Positions 27,401 through 35,842 of a stretch of 64,000 bases of DNA are shown here, piece by piece. Every line of letters begins with the position of its first letter. The first letter of the stretch is position 1. The notes beneath the pieces were generated by a model. It searched no databases. It was not told the DNA's origin and saw nothing but the letters and a program-made list of their open reading frames with translations. The stretch spans positions 62,001-126,000 of the forward strand of contig JAEVYY010000018.1 in NCBI GenBank assembly GCA_023392535.1. The letters run 5' to 3'. Source of the stretch: Bacillota bacterium (GTDB taxonomy: Bacteria; Bacillota; Clostridia; Lachnospirales; Lachnospiraceae). A program made the position numbers and the translations under genes.

Positions 27401-27557
27401 TAATGGAAACGAAAAGATTGCGGATATCATTCAGAAAAATGAAACTTCCATCGCAGACAAAGTCTTGGCAGATCGGTTTATCGTTGGTGAATCGACAGAA
27501 AATGGAAAAGAATGGAATATCAATGGTGAGAAAGTACAATTAGCGGTCTCAAAATAA
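24414..27557 (+). CDS. ileS: Isoleucyl-tRNA synthetase
   Basis: A 1047-residue class I synthetase. HIGH is at residues 55-58 (KPHIGHVL) and KMSKS at 600-604. The editing domain (TTPWTLPSN, THIAPAFGEDD-like GVVHIAPAFGEDD) and the anticodon-binding C-terminal part are complete. The long form with Cys pairs in the body (CPRCGTPL, CPKCKKQM) is the type 2, eukaryote-like IleRS that many clostridia carry. Controlled by the T-box in its leader. A terminator follows. Confidence 0.97.
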   Translation: MYEKVSTDLNFVDRERQTEKFWRENDIFKKSMESRGKGETYTFYDGPPTANGKPHIGHVLTRVIKDMIPRYRTMKGYMVPRKAGWDTHGLPVELEVEKLLGLDGKEQIEEYGLDPFITKCKESVWKYKGMWEDFSGTVGFWADMEEPYVTYHDDYIESEWWALKEIWKKDLLYKGFKIVPYCPRCGTPLSSHEVAQGYKDVKERSAVARFKVKDEDAFILAWTTTPWTLPSNVALCVNPNETYVKVRTADLYTYYMAEALVEKILGGEQPSAPYEILETFKGTDLEYKEYEPLYECAADIAQRQHKKAHFVTCDTYVTLTDGTGVVHIAPAFGEDDAKVGRNYDLPFVQLVDGKGNMAPETPFAGLFVKKADPEVLKDLDARGLLFSAPKFEHSYPHCWRCDTPLIYYARESWFIKMTAVKEDLIRNNNTINWIPESIGKGRFGDWLENIQDWGISRNRYWGTPLNVWECECGHMHAIGSREELEKMSGNAAAKTVELHRPYIDEIRIPCPKCKKQMTRVPEVIDCWFDSGAMPFAQHHYPFENKDLFEQQFPAQFISEAVDQTRGWFYSLLAESTLLFNKAPYENVIVLGHVQDENGQKMSKSKGNAVDPFEALKTYGADAIRWYFYVNSAPWLPNRFHGKAVQEGQRKFMGTLWNTYAFFVLYANIDQFDATKYTLEYDKLPVMDKWLLSKLNTLITEVDNNLAGYKIPETARALQEFVDEMSNWYVRRGRERFWAKGMEQDKINAYMTLYTSLVTVAKLAAPMIPFMTEEIYLNLVRSIDKTAPESIHLCDFPVADSAFVDKKLEEDMEEVLEVVVLGRAARNTANIKNRQPIGKMYMKADQTLSDFYVKIIEEELNVKEAVFTDDVRDFTSYSFKPQLKTLGKRFGKQLNALKELLADMDGNVAMDELNTKGTLTITLDGSKEVLEKEDLLIDAAQVEGFLSESYNGITVVLDTNLTEDLIEEGFVYEVISKIQTMRKDADFEVTDHICVYINGNEKIADIIQKNETSIADKVLADRFIVGESTENGKEWNINGEKVQLAVSK

Positions 27558-27565
27558 ATAGTAGG

Positions 27566-27601
27566 AAGACGCGGTTACGGAATATGTAACTGCGTCTTTT
27601 T
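27566..27601 (+). terminator. Terminator of ileS
   Basis: AAGACGCGGTTAC at 27566-27578 pairs with GTAACTGCGTCTT at 27586-27598 (one G-U), followed by TTTT. Confidence 0.85.
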
Positions 27602-27633
27602 ACTATTTATGGTTATGATAAAATGGCTGCCGA

Positions 27634-27668
27634 ACGTAGTTCATTCGCAACGCGCTTTGGCTTGGACT
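27634..27668 (+). repeat. Partial copy of the nested palindromic element
   Basis: The sequence GTAGTTCATTCGCAACGCGC at 27636-27655 and the following bases match the left part of the full element at 40912-41050 with few changes. No right half is seen here. It lies between the ileS terminator and promoter P3. Confidence 0.55.
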
Positions 27669-27711
27669 TGTTGGTTCTTCAATACTACTTCATAAGCACA
27701 ATAATAAAAAA

Positions 27712-27891
27712 TAGAAATAATTCAGCAAAACCATTGACAAACTGAAATTAATCAGTATAATAATAAATATAACACAGAAACAATTCAGTAAAAATTATAA
27801 CTGAGAAGAGATATCCGTTTTTGGCCAAATGATAATATATATGATCGGATTGAATTCAGTCAAATGAAAAATGGTACGAATAATTTCTGTG
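27712..27891 (+). promoter_or_regulatory. Fibre promoter P3 with operators and structured leader
   Basis: TTGACA at 27734-27739 and TATAAT at 27756-27761 are 16 bp apart. The dyads are TAGAAATAATTCAG (27712-27725), ACTGAAATTAATCAGT between the boxes (27741-27756) and CAGAAACAATTCAG (27775-27788). The leader arm CACAGAA at 27773-27779 can pair with TTCTGTG at 27885-27891. An inner ATCCG/CGGAT helix flanks a TTGGCCAAA sequence. It lies about 10 kb from the repressor gene, so it would be regulated in trans. Confidence 0.8.
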
Positions 27892-27920
27892 CATTAAAAA
27901 AAAGAAAGGAATCAATAATT

Positions 27921-28679
27921 ATGCAAGAAGGATTTGAAGTAGTAAATTTACATGGTTGTGCAAGTGGAGTAATTCCAACTGCAACCATAGGAAAAAATGG
28001 AAATTGGTATATTGGAAACAAAGATACCGGAGTAGCAGCAAAAGGTGAAAAAGGCGAGCAAGGACCGGAGGGTGAAAAAGGAGATCAAGGAGAAATTGGA
28101 CCGGCAGGTCCGCAGGGAATCCAAGGCATTCAAGGTGAAAAAGGAGAGCAGGGAATCCAAGGTATTCAGGGCGAAAAAGGCGATAAGGGAAATGATGTGG
28201 ATCCAGCAGAGCTTGAACGCTTGAACAAAGAGATTGCAGACATTAAAATAGAGGTCGTTGAAACAAAAAAATCTGTCGCTGATGGGAAGTCACTCATCGC
28301 ATCAGCGATAACTGATAAGGGAGTGACAACGGAAGCAGATGCTACCTTTAAGGAGATGGCAGACAATATTAATACGTTAGCTGAAAATAAATACAATCAG
28401 GGTAAAAAGGATGCCAAAGCAGAATATAAAACAGTGGCATGGACGTTGTCATATCAAGATAATGAAGCTGCTTCGGCGTCAGGGACGTGGAATGTAGGAG
28501 TTGGTTATTCCTTTGTATATGTTGGTGCTAATAATGTTAAACACCCGGATACGAAGTCTGGTGGTATAGAATATTCGTACAATTCATCAACAGGTGTTGT
28601 AAGTATAAAATATACTGGGGGCAATCCTTACTCATATATTACGGCATCAGCATCAGGTACCATAGTATGCATAAAATAA
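27921..28679 (+). CDS. Collagen-like fibre protein 3
   Basis: A 252-residue protein: shared head (GFEVVNLHGCASGVIPTATI, GKNGNWYIGNKDTGV), 17 Gly-X-Y triplets, a helical region (AELERLNKEIADIKIEVVET), the module SVADGKSLIASAITDKGVTT, and a beta tip with SYNSSTGVVSIKYTGG. ATG 27921 follows AGAAAGGAATC. The DNA around the module is nearly identical to that of fibre 2, which suggests recent duplication or gene conversion. It stands alone between ileS and glgP, without lysis genes. Confidence 0.87.
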   Translation: MQEGFEVVNLHGCASGVIPTATIGKNGNWYIGNKDTGVAAKGEKGEQGPEGEKGDQGEIGPAGPQGIQGIQGEKGEQGIQGIQGEKGDKGNDVDPAELERLNKEIADIKIEVVETKKSVADGKSLIASAITDKGVTTEADATFKEMADNINTLAENKYNQGKKDAKAEYKTVAWTLSYQDNEAASASGTWNVGVGYSFVYVGANNVKHPDTKSGGIEYSYNSSTGVVSIKYTGGNPYSYITASASGTIVCIK

Positions 28680-28793
28680 ATATATAAATGTTCTAAATTT
28701 TATTGAAGAAGTGGGTAACAAGAAGGACGATAAAAAACTACTCTTTTTTATACGCTTGGTGCATTTGACTTTGCACATTTCATTATCCTACAA

Positions 28794-28935
28794 AAAATGG
28801 ATGCACAACATAGTTTGATGAGCAGCTGTATGAAGCCGCTGGTACTTAGAACATGTCTTTTATGTTCTTACGTACCATTGCGGCTGAATTCAAGCGGAAG
28901 CGAGTTGCGAATGGACTATGTAGTGCATCCATTTT
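28794..28935. repeat. Nested palindromic element, copy A
   Basis: Terminal inverted repeats AAAATGGATGCACAACATAG (28794) and ACTATGTAGTGCATCCATTT (28915) match except at one base. The centre folds as TGGTAC, AGAACAT, loop, ATGTTCT, GTACCA. Compared with copy B the element is inverted, and the inner arms differ in a compensating way. The gene-free stretch 28680-29073 holds this element; the rest (28936-29073) shows only the glgP ribosome binding site. Confidence 0.75.
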
Positions 28936-29073
28936 ATCAAGACCTAAAGGTGCAAATTTGCAACCATTATATTCGAACCTTAAATTTACAATTAGAATAT
29001 TTTAAGATATAGTGATAGATAATAGATAATTATCATAAAAACAAGCACTTATGAAAAAAGAAAAGGGGAAGTT

Positions 29074-31551
29074 ATGAATTCGATAATAAAAAAGCCTAAT
29101 AAATTTGATAAAGCTCTCTTTATTAAAAGTGTACTTTATAATATAAAGACCTTATATAGAAAGACACTGGAAGAAGCAACACAACAACAAATATTTCAGG
29201 CAGTGTCCTATGCAATAAAGGATATTGTAGTTGATGATTGGATGAATACCCAAAAAGAGTATGAGGAGAAAGATCCAAAAATCGTTTATTATTTATCTAT
29301 GGAATTTTTAATGGGCAGAGCGCTTGGTAATACGATTCTAAATTTAAAGGCTTACGATGAGGTGAAAGAAGCTCTGGAGGAACTGGGCGTTGATATAAAT
29401 AGAGTGGAAGATCAGGAACCGGATGCGGCACTTGGCAATGGTGGGCTGGGGCGTTTGGCTGCGTGTTTTCTGGATTCCCTCGCAACACTTGGATATGCAG
29501 CGTATGGTTGTGGCATTCGTTATCATTATGGAATGTTTCGGCAGAAAATGAAAGATGGGTTCCAGATAGAAGAACCCGATGACTGGCTAAAGGAACCGAA
29601 TCCATTTGAACTTAGAAGAACAGAGTATGCAAAAGAAGTCAAATTTGGAGGCTATGTCTCAATTGATACAGATGCAGGCGGAAATCCGCACTTTAGACAG
29701 GACGGATATCAATCAGTAAAGGCAATCCCCTATGATCTGCCCGTGGTTGGGTATGGAAATGGAATTGTAAATACACTTCGTATCTGGGATGCAGAACCGG
29801 TGCAATGTTTTCGCCTGGATTCGTTTGATAAAGGAGACTATCAAAAGGCCGTGGAGCAAGAGAATCTTGCAAGAAATATTGTAGAAGTATTGTATCCGAA
29901 TGACAATCATTATGCCGGCAAAGAACTTCGTTTAAAACAGCAATATTTTTTTATTTCTGCCAGTGTTCAGGAAGCAATTGAAAAATACATGCGTAAACAC
30001 GATGATATACGTAAGTTGCATGAAAAAGTGACCTTTCAGATGAATGATACACATCCAACCGTTGCGATACCAGAGTTAATGAGAATACTGATGGATGAAC
30101 ATGGATTAGGATGGGAGGAAGCATGGAAGATTACGACACATACATGTGCATATACCAATCACACCATTATGGCAGAAGCATTGGAAAAATGGCCGATCGA
30201 GTTATTTTCAACTTTACTTCCCAGAATCTACCAGATCGTAGAGGAGATTAATAGAAGATTCGTGCTGGAAATACAAAAAATATATCCTGGGAATCTACAG
30301 AAAATTAATAAAATGGCAATCATCTATGAAGGACAGGTGAAGATGGCGCATCTTGCCATCGTTGCAGGCTATTCCGTGAATGGTGTTGCCAGACTGCATA
30401 CAGAAATATTGAAAAAGCAGGAGCTAAAAGACTTTTATGAAATGATGCCTGAGAAGTTCAACAATAAAACGAATGGAATTACGCAGAGAAGATTTTTATT
30501 ACATGGAAATCCCCTGTTAGCAGAATGGATAACGGATCATATTGGCAGTTCGTGGATCACGAATCTTTCAGAAATCAGCAAACTAAGACAGTATGCAGAA
30601 GATGAAAAGGCACAGCAGGAGTTCCTGTATATTAAATATCAGAATAAAGTAAGACTCGCGAAATACATTCTGGAACAAAATGGGATCGAGGTGGATCCTT
30701 CTTCTATTTTTGATGTACAAGTCAAAAGATTACATGAATATAAAAGACAACTACTCAATATTTTACACATTATGTACTTATATCAGGAATTAAAAAAAGA
30801 TCCCAATAAAGAATGTTATCCAAGGACATTTATTTTTGGTGCAAAAGCAGCGGCAGGATACTACAATGCGAAATTAACGATTAAGTTAATTAATTCTGTG
30901 GCGGATGTGATTAATCATGATCCTGATATCAAAGATAAAATAAAAGTTGTATTCATTGAAAACTATTGTGTTTCCAACGCAGAATTGATATTCGCGGCAG
31001 CAGATGTATCAGAACAGATCTCAACAGCAAGTAAAGAAGCATCTGGAACTGGTAATATGAAGTTCATGTTAAATGGAGCCCCAACTCTAGGGACGATGGA
31101 TGGTGCAAATGTAGAGATCGTGGAAGAAGTAGGAGAAGAGAATGCTTTCATCTTTGGTCTTACAGCAGAGGAAGTAATTAAATATGAGAATTTTGGCGGT
31201 TATGATCCAATGGAGATTTATAATCAGGACGCAGGAATACGTGAAGTACTCAACCAGCTTGTCAATGGGACCTATACAGATAATGATTCAGAACTATTTC
31301 GCCCCTTATATGATGCCCTTTTGAAAAAACAGGCTGTAGGCAGAGCTGATATCTATTTTATTTTAAAAGACTTCAGAGCCTATGAAGAGGCTCAGAAACG
31401 TGTAGAAGCTGCTTATCGGGACGAATTGCGCTTTGCAAAAATAGCAATGATGAATGTTGCAAGTGTGGGTAAATTCTCATCTGACAGGACGATACAAGAA
31501 TACGTAGACGAAATATGGCACTTAGATAAAGTGCGATACCCAAAGAATTAA
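29074..31551 (+). CDS. glgP: Glycogen phosphorylase
   Basis: An 825-residue PLP enzyme that releases glucose 1-phosphate from alpha-1,4-glucan. It has VYYLSMEFLMGRALGNT (as IVYYLSMEFLMG), DAALGNGGLGRLAACFLDS, the NDTHPTVAIPELMR segment, QVKRLHEYKRQLLN and the PLP-lysine motif EASGTGNMKFMLNG. Length matches bacterial family members. AAAAGGGGAAG precedes ATG 29074. It stands alone, so no glg operon is visible. Confidence 0.96.
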   Translation: MNSIIKKPNKFDKALFIKSVLYNIKTLYRKTLEEATQQQIFQAVSYAIKDIVVDDWMNTQKEYEEKDPKIVYYLSMEFLMGRALGNTILNLKAYDEVKEALEELGVDINRVEDQEPDAALGNGGLGRLAACFLDSLATLGYAAYGCGIRYHYGMFRQKMKDGFQIEEPDDWLKEPNPFELRRTEYAKEVKFGGYVSIDTDAGGNPHFRQDGYQSVKAIPYDLPVVGYGNGIVNTLRIWDAEPVQCFRLDSFDKGDYQKAVEQENLARNIVEVLYPNDNHYAGKELRLKQQYFFISASVQEAIEKYMRKHDDIRKLHEKVTFQMNDTHPTVAIPELMRILMDEHGLGWEEAWKITTHTCAYTNHTIMAEALEKWPIELFSTLLPRIYQIVEEINRRFVLEIQKIYPGNLQKINKMAIIYEGQVKMAHLAIVAGYSVNGVARLHTEILKKQELKDFYEMMPEKFNNKTNGITQRRFLLHGNPLLAEWITDHIGSSWITNLSEISKLRQYAEDEKAQQEFLYIKYQNKVRLAKYILEQNGIEVDPSSIFDVQVKRLHEYKRQLLNILHIMYLYQELKKDPNKECYPRTFIFGAKAAAGYYNAKLTIKLINSVADVINHDPDIKDKIKVVFIENYCVSNAELIFAAADVSEQISTASKEASGTGNMKFMLNGAPTLGTMDGANVEIVEEVGEENAFIFGLTAEEVIKYENFGGYDPMEIYNQDAGIREVLNQLVNGTYTDNDSELFRPLYDALLKKQAVGRADIYFILKDFRAYEEAQKRVEAAYRDELRFAKIAMMNVASVGKFSSDRTIQEYVDEIWHLDKVRYPKN

Positions 31552-31558
31552 ATCCTTA

Positions 31559-32119
31559 TTAAGCATTACGAAAACTGCAGGCCACCAAATGATCATTGAC
31601 TATGCCTATGGACTGCATAAAGGCGTATATTGTGGTTGTACCTACAAATTTAAAGCCTTCTTTTTTTAACTGCTTACTTATTTCGTCGGATAAAGGAGTG
31701 CTTGTAGGCACATCAGAACTCTTTTTCCAGTTGTTTATAATAGGATGATAATTCACATACCTCCAAAGAAATGCATCTAGGGAACCATATTTTTCACATA
31801 GGTAAAAATACATTTTAGCATTGTGTAGAACAGCATTTACTTTTAATCTATTTTTTATAATACCATCATCCAATAATAATTCTTCCATTCGGTCGTCATC
31901 ATATGCAAGTAACTTATGAGGATCAAAATTATCAAATGCGGCGCATAGTGTATCCATTTTTGCTAAAATAGTAGCCCAGCTTAAACCAGCCTGCTTTCCT
32001 TCCAAGATCAGCATTTTGAAAAGCTCCTTATCATCATGCACCGGTTTTCCCCACTGTGTATCATGGTAATGCTGCTCTAACTGTGTTTTGTTTGCCCAAT
32101 CGCATCTTACAATATCCAT
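31559..32119 (-). CDS. tag: DNA-3-methyladenine glycosylase I
   Basis: A 186-residue base-excision enzyme. It starts with RCDWANKTQLEQHYHDTQWG, containing the first zinc ligands (Cys and His), and ends with GIVNDHLVACSFR, which supplies the other His and Cys. The central LEGKQAGLSWATIL and the helix-hairpin-helix region match Tag. It removes 3-methyladenine from alkylated DNA. It is convergent with glgP, 7 bp apart. Confidence 0.95.
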   Translation of the reverse strand: MDIVRCDWANKTQLEQHYHDTQWGKPVHDDKELFKMLILEGKQAGLSWATILAKMDTLCAAFDNFDPHKLLAYDDDRMEELLLDDGIIKNRLKVNAVLHNAKMYFYLCEKYGSLDAFLWRYVNYHPIINNWKKSSDVPTSTPLSDEISKQLKKEGFKFVGTTTIYAFMQSIGIVNDHLVACSFRNA

Positions 32120-32237
32120 ATTTATGTGGCACCTCTATAGTTTGTTTTAATTTGCTTCATTCTATCATACCCGATAGAACGATACAACAATCGTACTTCG
32201 TGAGTGTGTACTTCATTACATTACCAAGACAAATGGA

Positions 32238-32266
32238 TTGCGTTAGGTAGCAGAATACTATATAAT
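32238..32266 (+). promoter_or_regulatory. Promoter of the hydratase gene
   Basis: TTGCGT at 32238-32243 and TATAAT at 32261-32266 are 17 bp apart. The start codon used is at 32352, behind GGAGG. Confidence 0.6.
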
Positions 32267-32351
32267 AACTAGGGCTAGGCTTAATATTTTAATGAATAAT
32301 AGGAAAATGATAATCGCAAAGATAAAGGAAGACACAAGTAGGAGGATTCGC

Positions 32352-34643
32352 ATGATTACATTATCAAAAGGTGGAGCATACCTTGTAAATGGAACGGAAT
32401 TACTACCCGATAATGGGGAAGCTACTGCAGTGATTAAAAGTATGACTGGAGTGGAAATTACAAAAGAAGCAGCGTCTGAACATACAATTGCTTATGGTAT
32501 ACTGGAAAAACATAATAAGTCAGGCGATATGAATAAGTTAAAAATAAAATTTGATAAGTTAACTTCTCATGATATTACTTTTGTAGGTATTATACAGACA
32601 GCGCGTGCGTCAGGACTCGAAAAATTCCCGGTACCTTATGTATTGACAAATTGCCATAACTCGTTATGTGCCGTAGGTGGAACGATTAATGAAGATGACC
32701 ATGTATTTGGTCTTACCTGTGCCAAAAGATATGGCGGCGTCTATGTACCACCTCATCAGGCAGTCATTCATCAGTTTGCAAGAGAGATGCTCGCAGGCGG
32801 AGGCAGTATGTTGCTGGGATCGGACAGCCATACCCGCTATGGAGCATTAGGTACGATGGCAATGGGCGAAGGTGGTCCGGAACTTGTGAAACAGTTGTTG
32901 AATCAGACCTACGATATCACAATGCCGGAAGTCGTAGGTGTTTACTTAACAGGTACTCCATTAAAAGGAGTAGGTCCTCAGGATGTGGCACTTGCGATCA
33001 TAGGTGAGGTTTTCAGCAATGGCTATGTAAAGAACAAGATAATGGAGTTCGTAGGCCCAGGAGTCGCTTCTTTAAGTGCCGATTTCAGGATCGGTGTAGA
33101 TGTAATGACAACGGAGACAACGTGTTTGTCTTCTATTTGGAAAACAGATGAGATTATCAAGGACTTTTATGAAATACACGGAAGAAGCTCCGATTTCGCA
33201 GAATTAAATCCAGGTCAGGTGACCTACTATGATGGTATGATACAGGTCGATCTCAGTAAGATAAGACCGATGATCGCAATGCCATTCCATCCAAGCAATG
33301 TATATACGATTGAGGAAGTCAATGCCAACCTTTTAGATATCTTGCATGATGTGGAACAAAAGGCGCTGGTAAGCCTTGATGGTGCTGTGAATTATAAATT
33401 AACAGATAAAATAATAGATGGTAAATTATATGTGGAGCAAGGGATCATTGCGGGATGTGCAGGTGGCGGATTTGAAAATATTTGTGTTGCAGCGGATATT
33501 CTGGCGGGGACAAGCATTGGACCGGATGAATTTTCACTTAGTGTATATCCTGCCTCTACACCAATTTATATGGAACTTATAAAAAATGGCTGTGCTGCAA
33601 AATTATTACAAACAGGTGCCATCATGAAAACCGCATTTTGCGGTCCTTGCTTTGGTGCAGGAGATACACCGGCTAATAATGCGTTCAGTATTAGACATTC
33701 CACCAGAAACTTCCCGAATAGAGAAGGATCTAAACTACAGAACGGTCAGATTTCTTCCGTTGCACTTATGGATGCAAGATCCATAGCAGCGACTGCTGCA
33801 AATAAAGGATTCTTGACCGCGGCTACCGATATCGATACCACATGGAATCCGTATCCATACTATTTTGACCGGACCATTTATGAAAACCGCGTATTTGATT
33901 CGAAGGGGGTTGCCGATAAAAGTGTGGAAGTTAAATTTGGACCAAATATCAAGGATTGGCCAGCAATGAGCAGCTTACCGGAACATTTGATATTACGTGT
34001 AGTATCAGAAATTCACGACCCGGTCACGACCACTGATGAATTGATTCCTTCTGGAGAGACATCTTCTTACCGTTCCAATCCTTTGGGACTTGCAGAATTT
34101 ACATTATCTCGCAAAGATCCTGCTTATGTGGGACTTGCAAAAGAAGTGCAGATGGCGCAAAAAGCAAGAGAAGCAGGCGAAGATGTTTGTAAAACATACC
34201 CGGCAGCAATTTCTCTCTTTGATAGAATCCATAAAGAATTTGAGAATGTGGATCAGAAAAACACGGGATTTGGCTCCACTATTTTTGCAGTGAAGCCTGG
34301 CGATGGTTCTGCAAGAGAGCAAGCAGCATCCTGCCAGAAAGTACTTGGGGGATGGGCAAATATTGCAACGGAATATGCAACAAAGAGATACCGTTCCAAT
34401 TTAATTAACTGGGGTATGCTTCCGTTTTTAATTGAAAAAGGAGATTTACCATTCCAAAATAAAGACTATCTCTTTATTCCGAACATTAAGAAAGCAGTAG
34501 AAGAGAAACAAAAAGAGATTTCCGCATATGTGATAAAGGAAGACAGTCTTACCGCATTTACATTACAGCTAGGAGATCTGACGGACGAAGAACGAAAGAT
34601 CATATTGAAGGGATGCCTTATTAATTATAATCGTGTAGACTAA
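32352..34643 (+). CDS. Aconitase-family hydratase
   Basis: A 763-residue protein of the aconitase superfamily. The [4Fe-4S] ligands are in IIAGCAGGGFEN (one Cys) and AFCGPCFGAGDTP (two Cys). LLGSDSHTRYGALGTMAMGE is the substrate-binding block. The C-terminal swivel region has NWGMLPF. It resembles the YbhJ-type hydratases rather than AcnA or AcnB, so the substrate is uncertain; it could act in citrate-isocitrate conversion or in another dehydration. ATG 32352 follows AGGAGG; the open frame begins 60 bp earlier without a good site. No citrate synthase or isocitrate dehydrogenase gene is adjacent. Confidence 0.85.
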   Translation: MITLSKGGAYLVNGTELLPDNGEATAVIKSMTGVEITKEAASEHTIAYGILEKHNKSGDMNKLKIKFDKLTSHDITFVGIIQTARASGLEKFPVPYVLTNCHNSLCAVGGTINEDDHVFGLTCAKRYGGVYVPPHQAVIHQFAREMLAGGGSMLLGSDSHTRYGALGTMAMGEGGPELVKQLLNQTYDITMPEVVGVYLTGTPLKGVGPQDVALAIIGEVFSNGYVKNKIMEFVGPGVASLSADFRIGVDVMTTETTCLSSIWKTDEIIKDFYEIHGRSSDFAELNPGQVTYYDGMIQVDLSKIRPMIAMPFHPSNVYTIEEVNANLLDILHDVEQKALVSLDGAVNYKLTDKIIDGKLYVEQGIIAGCAGGGFENICVAADILAGTSIGPDEFSLSVYPASTPIYMELIKNGCAAKLLQTGAIMKTAFCGPCFGAGDTPANNAFSIRHSTRNFPNREGSKLQNGQISSVALMDARSIAATAANKGFLTAATDIDTTWNPYPYYFDRTIYENRVFDSKGVADKSVEVKFGPNIKDWPAMSSLPEHLILRVVSEIHDPVTTTDELIPSGETSSYRSNPLGLAEFTLSRKDPAYVGLAKEVQMAQKAREAGEDVCKTYPAAISLFDRIHKEFENVDQKNTGFGSTIFAVKPGDGSAREQAASCQKVLGGWANIATEYATKRYRSNLINWGMLPFLIEKGDLPFQNKDYLFIPNIKKAVEEKQKEISAYVIKEDSLTAFTLQLGDLTDEERKIILKGCLINYNRVD

Positions 34644-34804
34644 GTGTAAAACAGATAAAATAGTACTTTGAGTCATAGTGCTTAAATTACCCTCATAAAA
34701 TGAAAGTGTGAGAAGAGCTCACGGAATATTTGTGCGGCTTGTAGGGGCATATCATATAGAATATGCAAAGAAAGGAATCTTTGCATAGAAAATAAGAGGG
34801 TATC

Positions 34805-35797
34805 ATGAGAGGACGCAGAAGAACAGGGACACAAAATAATAAAATCGTACCGAAGTTACAAACGTATCTAAAAGACTTCGGTGCGGTTTTTTTTGTTATA
34901 CTTTTTTTCCCATACGTTATACATGTTTGTGCTTATGGGATTGAGAAGAATGAACCCAAACAGAGAAACATAAATGATACCTATGTCGTGATGGATACTT
35001 CGATTGGTATGCAAAAAATGCCACTAGAGGAGTATTTAATTGGAGCTTTAGCGGCCAGTATTGATACAAGTTATGAAGAAGAAGTATTAAAAGCGCAGGC
35101 TGTACTTTTGCGTACAGAAATTGTGCATAATAAAAAAATACAATCACGTACAGAAGAAACTTCCCATGAAGAGTCGGTATATCTGAAAGACGTTCAGCAA
35201 GCTTATATCAGTATATCCGAGATGCAGAAACTTTATGGAAGTGAATTTGAAAATACTTATGCCCGTTTAAAGCATGTGGTAGAAGAAACACAAAATATTA
35301 TTTTAGTATATCAAGGAATTCCGATTGAGGCACCTTTTTGTGCAGTTAGTGCGGGAAGTACACGTTCCGCAGATGAAATATTTGAAACCAAGAAATATCC
35401 TTATCTACAATCCGTGATTTGCGAAAGTGATGTGTTATCAGATGATTACTATAAAAATTACTATTTCTCTTGGAATGAGCTACAACGAGCATTCGATTTT
35501 GGTGATGCTTATGAACATAAGGCAGAGATTACAAAAAAAGATACTGTGGGGTACGCTTTAAAAATAGAAATTGGAGATAAATCAGTTAGTGGTGAAGAAT
35601 TTAGACAAAAACTGCATTTGAATTCTGCGCATATGGATCTGGATGTTCTGGAAAACGGAATTCGGATTCAGACAAAAGGTTTGGGACATGGACTTGGAAT
35701 GAGTCAAAATATGGCACAGTATCTTGCTAAAAAAGGAAAAGACTTTATTGAAATATTATCTTTTTTTTATGACAATACGGAAATTGAAAAAGAATGA
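34805..35797 (+). CDS. spoIID: Stage II sporulation protein D
   Basis: A 330-residue lytic transglycosylase-type protein anchored by an N-terminal transmembrane helix (FGAVFFVILFFPYVIHVCAY). The SpoIID motifs are MPLEEYLIGALAASIDTSYE with the catalytic Glu, LKAQAVLLRTEI, the APFCAVSAGSTRSADEIF segment and GHGLGMSQNMAQYLAKKG. It degrades septal peptidoglycan during engulfment. The SpoIIQ-like gene follows 45 bp later. In the leader there are two small hairpins, GCATAT/ATATGC and ATGCAAAGA/TCTTTGCAT, between 34747 and 34787. Confidence 0.94.
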   Translation: MRGRRRTGTQNNKIVPKLQTYLKDFGAVFFVILFFPYVIHVCAYGIEKNEPKQRNINDTYVVMDTSIGMQKMPLEEYLIGALAASIDTSYEEEVLKAQAVLLRTEIVHNKKIQSRTEETSHEESVYLKDVQQAYISISEMQKLYGSEFENTYARLKHVVEETQNIILVYQGIPIEAPFCAVSAGSTRSADEIFETKKYPYLQSVICESDVLSDDYYKNYYFSWNELQRAFDFGDAYEHKAEITKKDTVGYALKIEIGDKSVSGEEFRQKLHLNSAHMDLDVLENGIRIQTKGLGHGLGMSQNMAQYLAKKGKDFIEILSFFYDNTEIEKE

Positions 35798-35842
35798 ATA
35801 AAGAACCTTAAACAGGTAAAACTAAGTTTGAGGTGAAATAAT

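Noticed and set aside
17916..28679. Exosporium (BclA-type) collagen proteins
   Set aside because: The head lacks the BclA anchoring sequence and the C1q-like tip, and the neighbours are phage lysis genes, not spore genes.
34724..34755. Sigma-E promoter for spoIID (GAATATT and CATATCAT)
   Set aside because: The -35 fits, but the spacer is 17 bp and the -10 has two mismatches, so it is not convincing.
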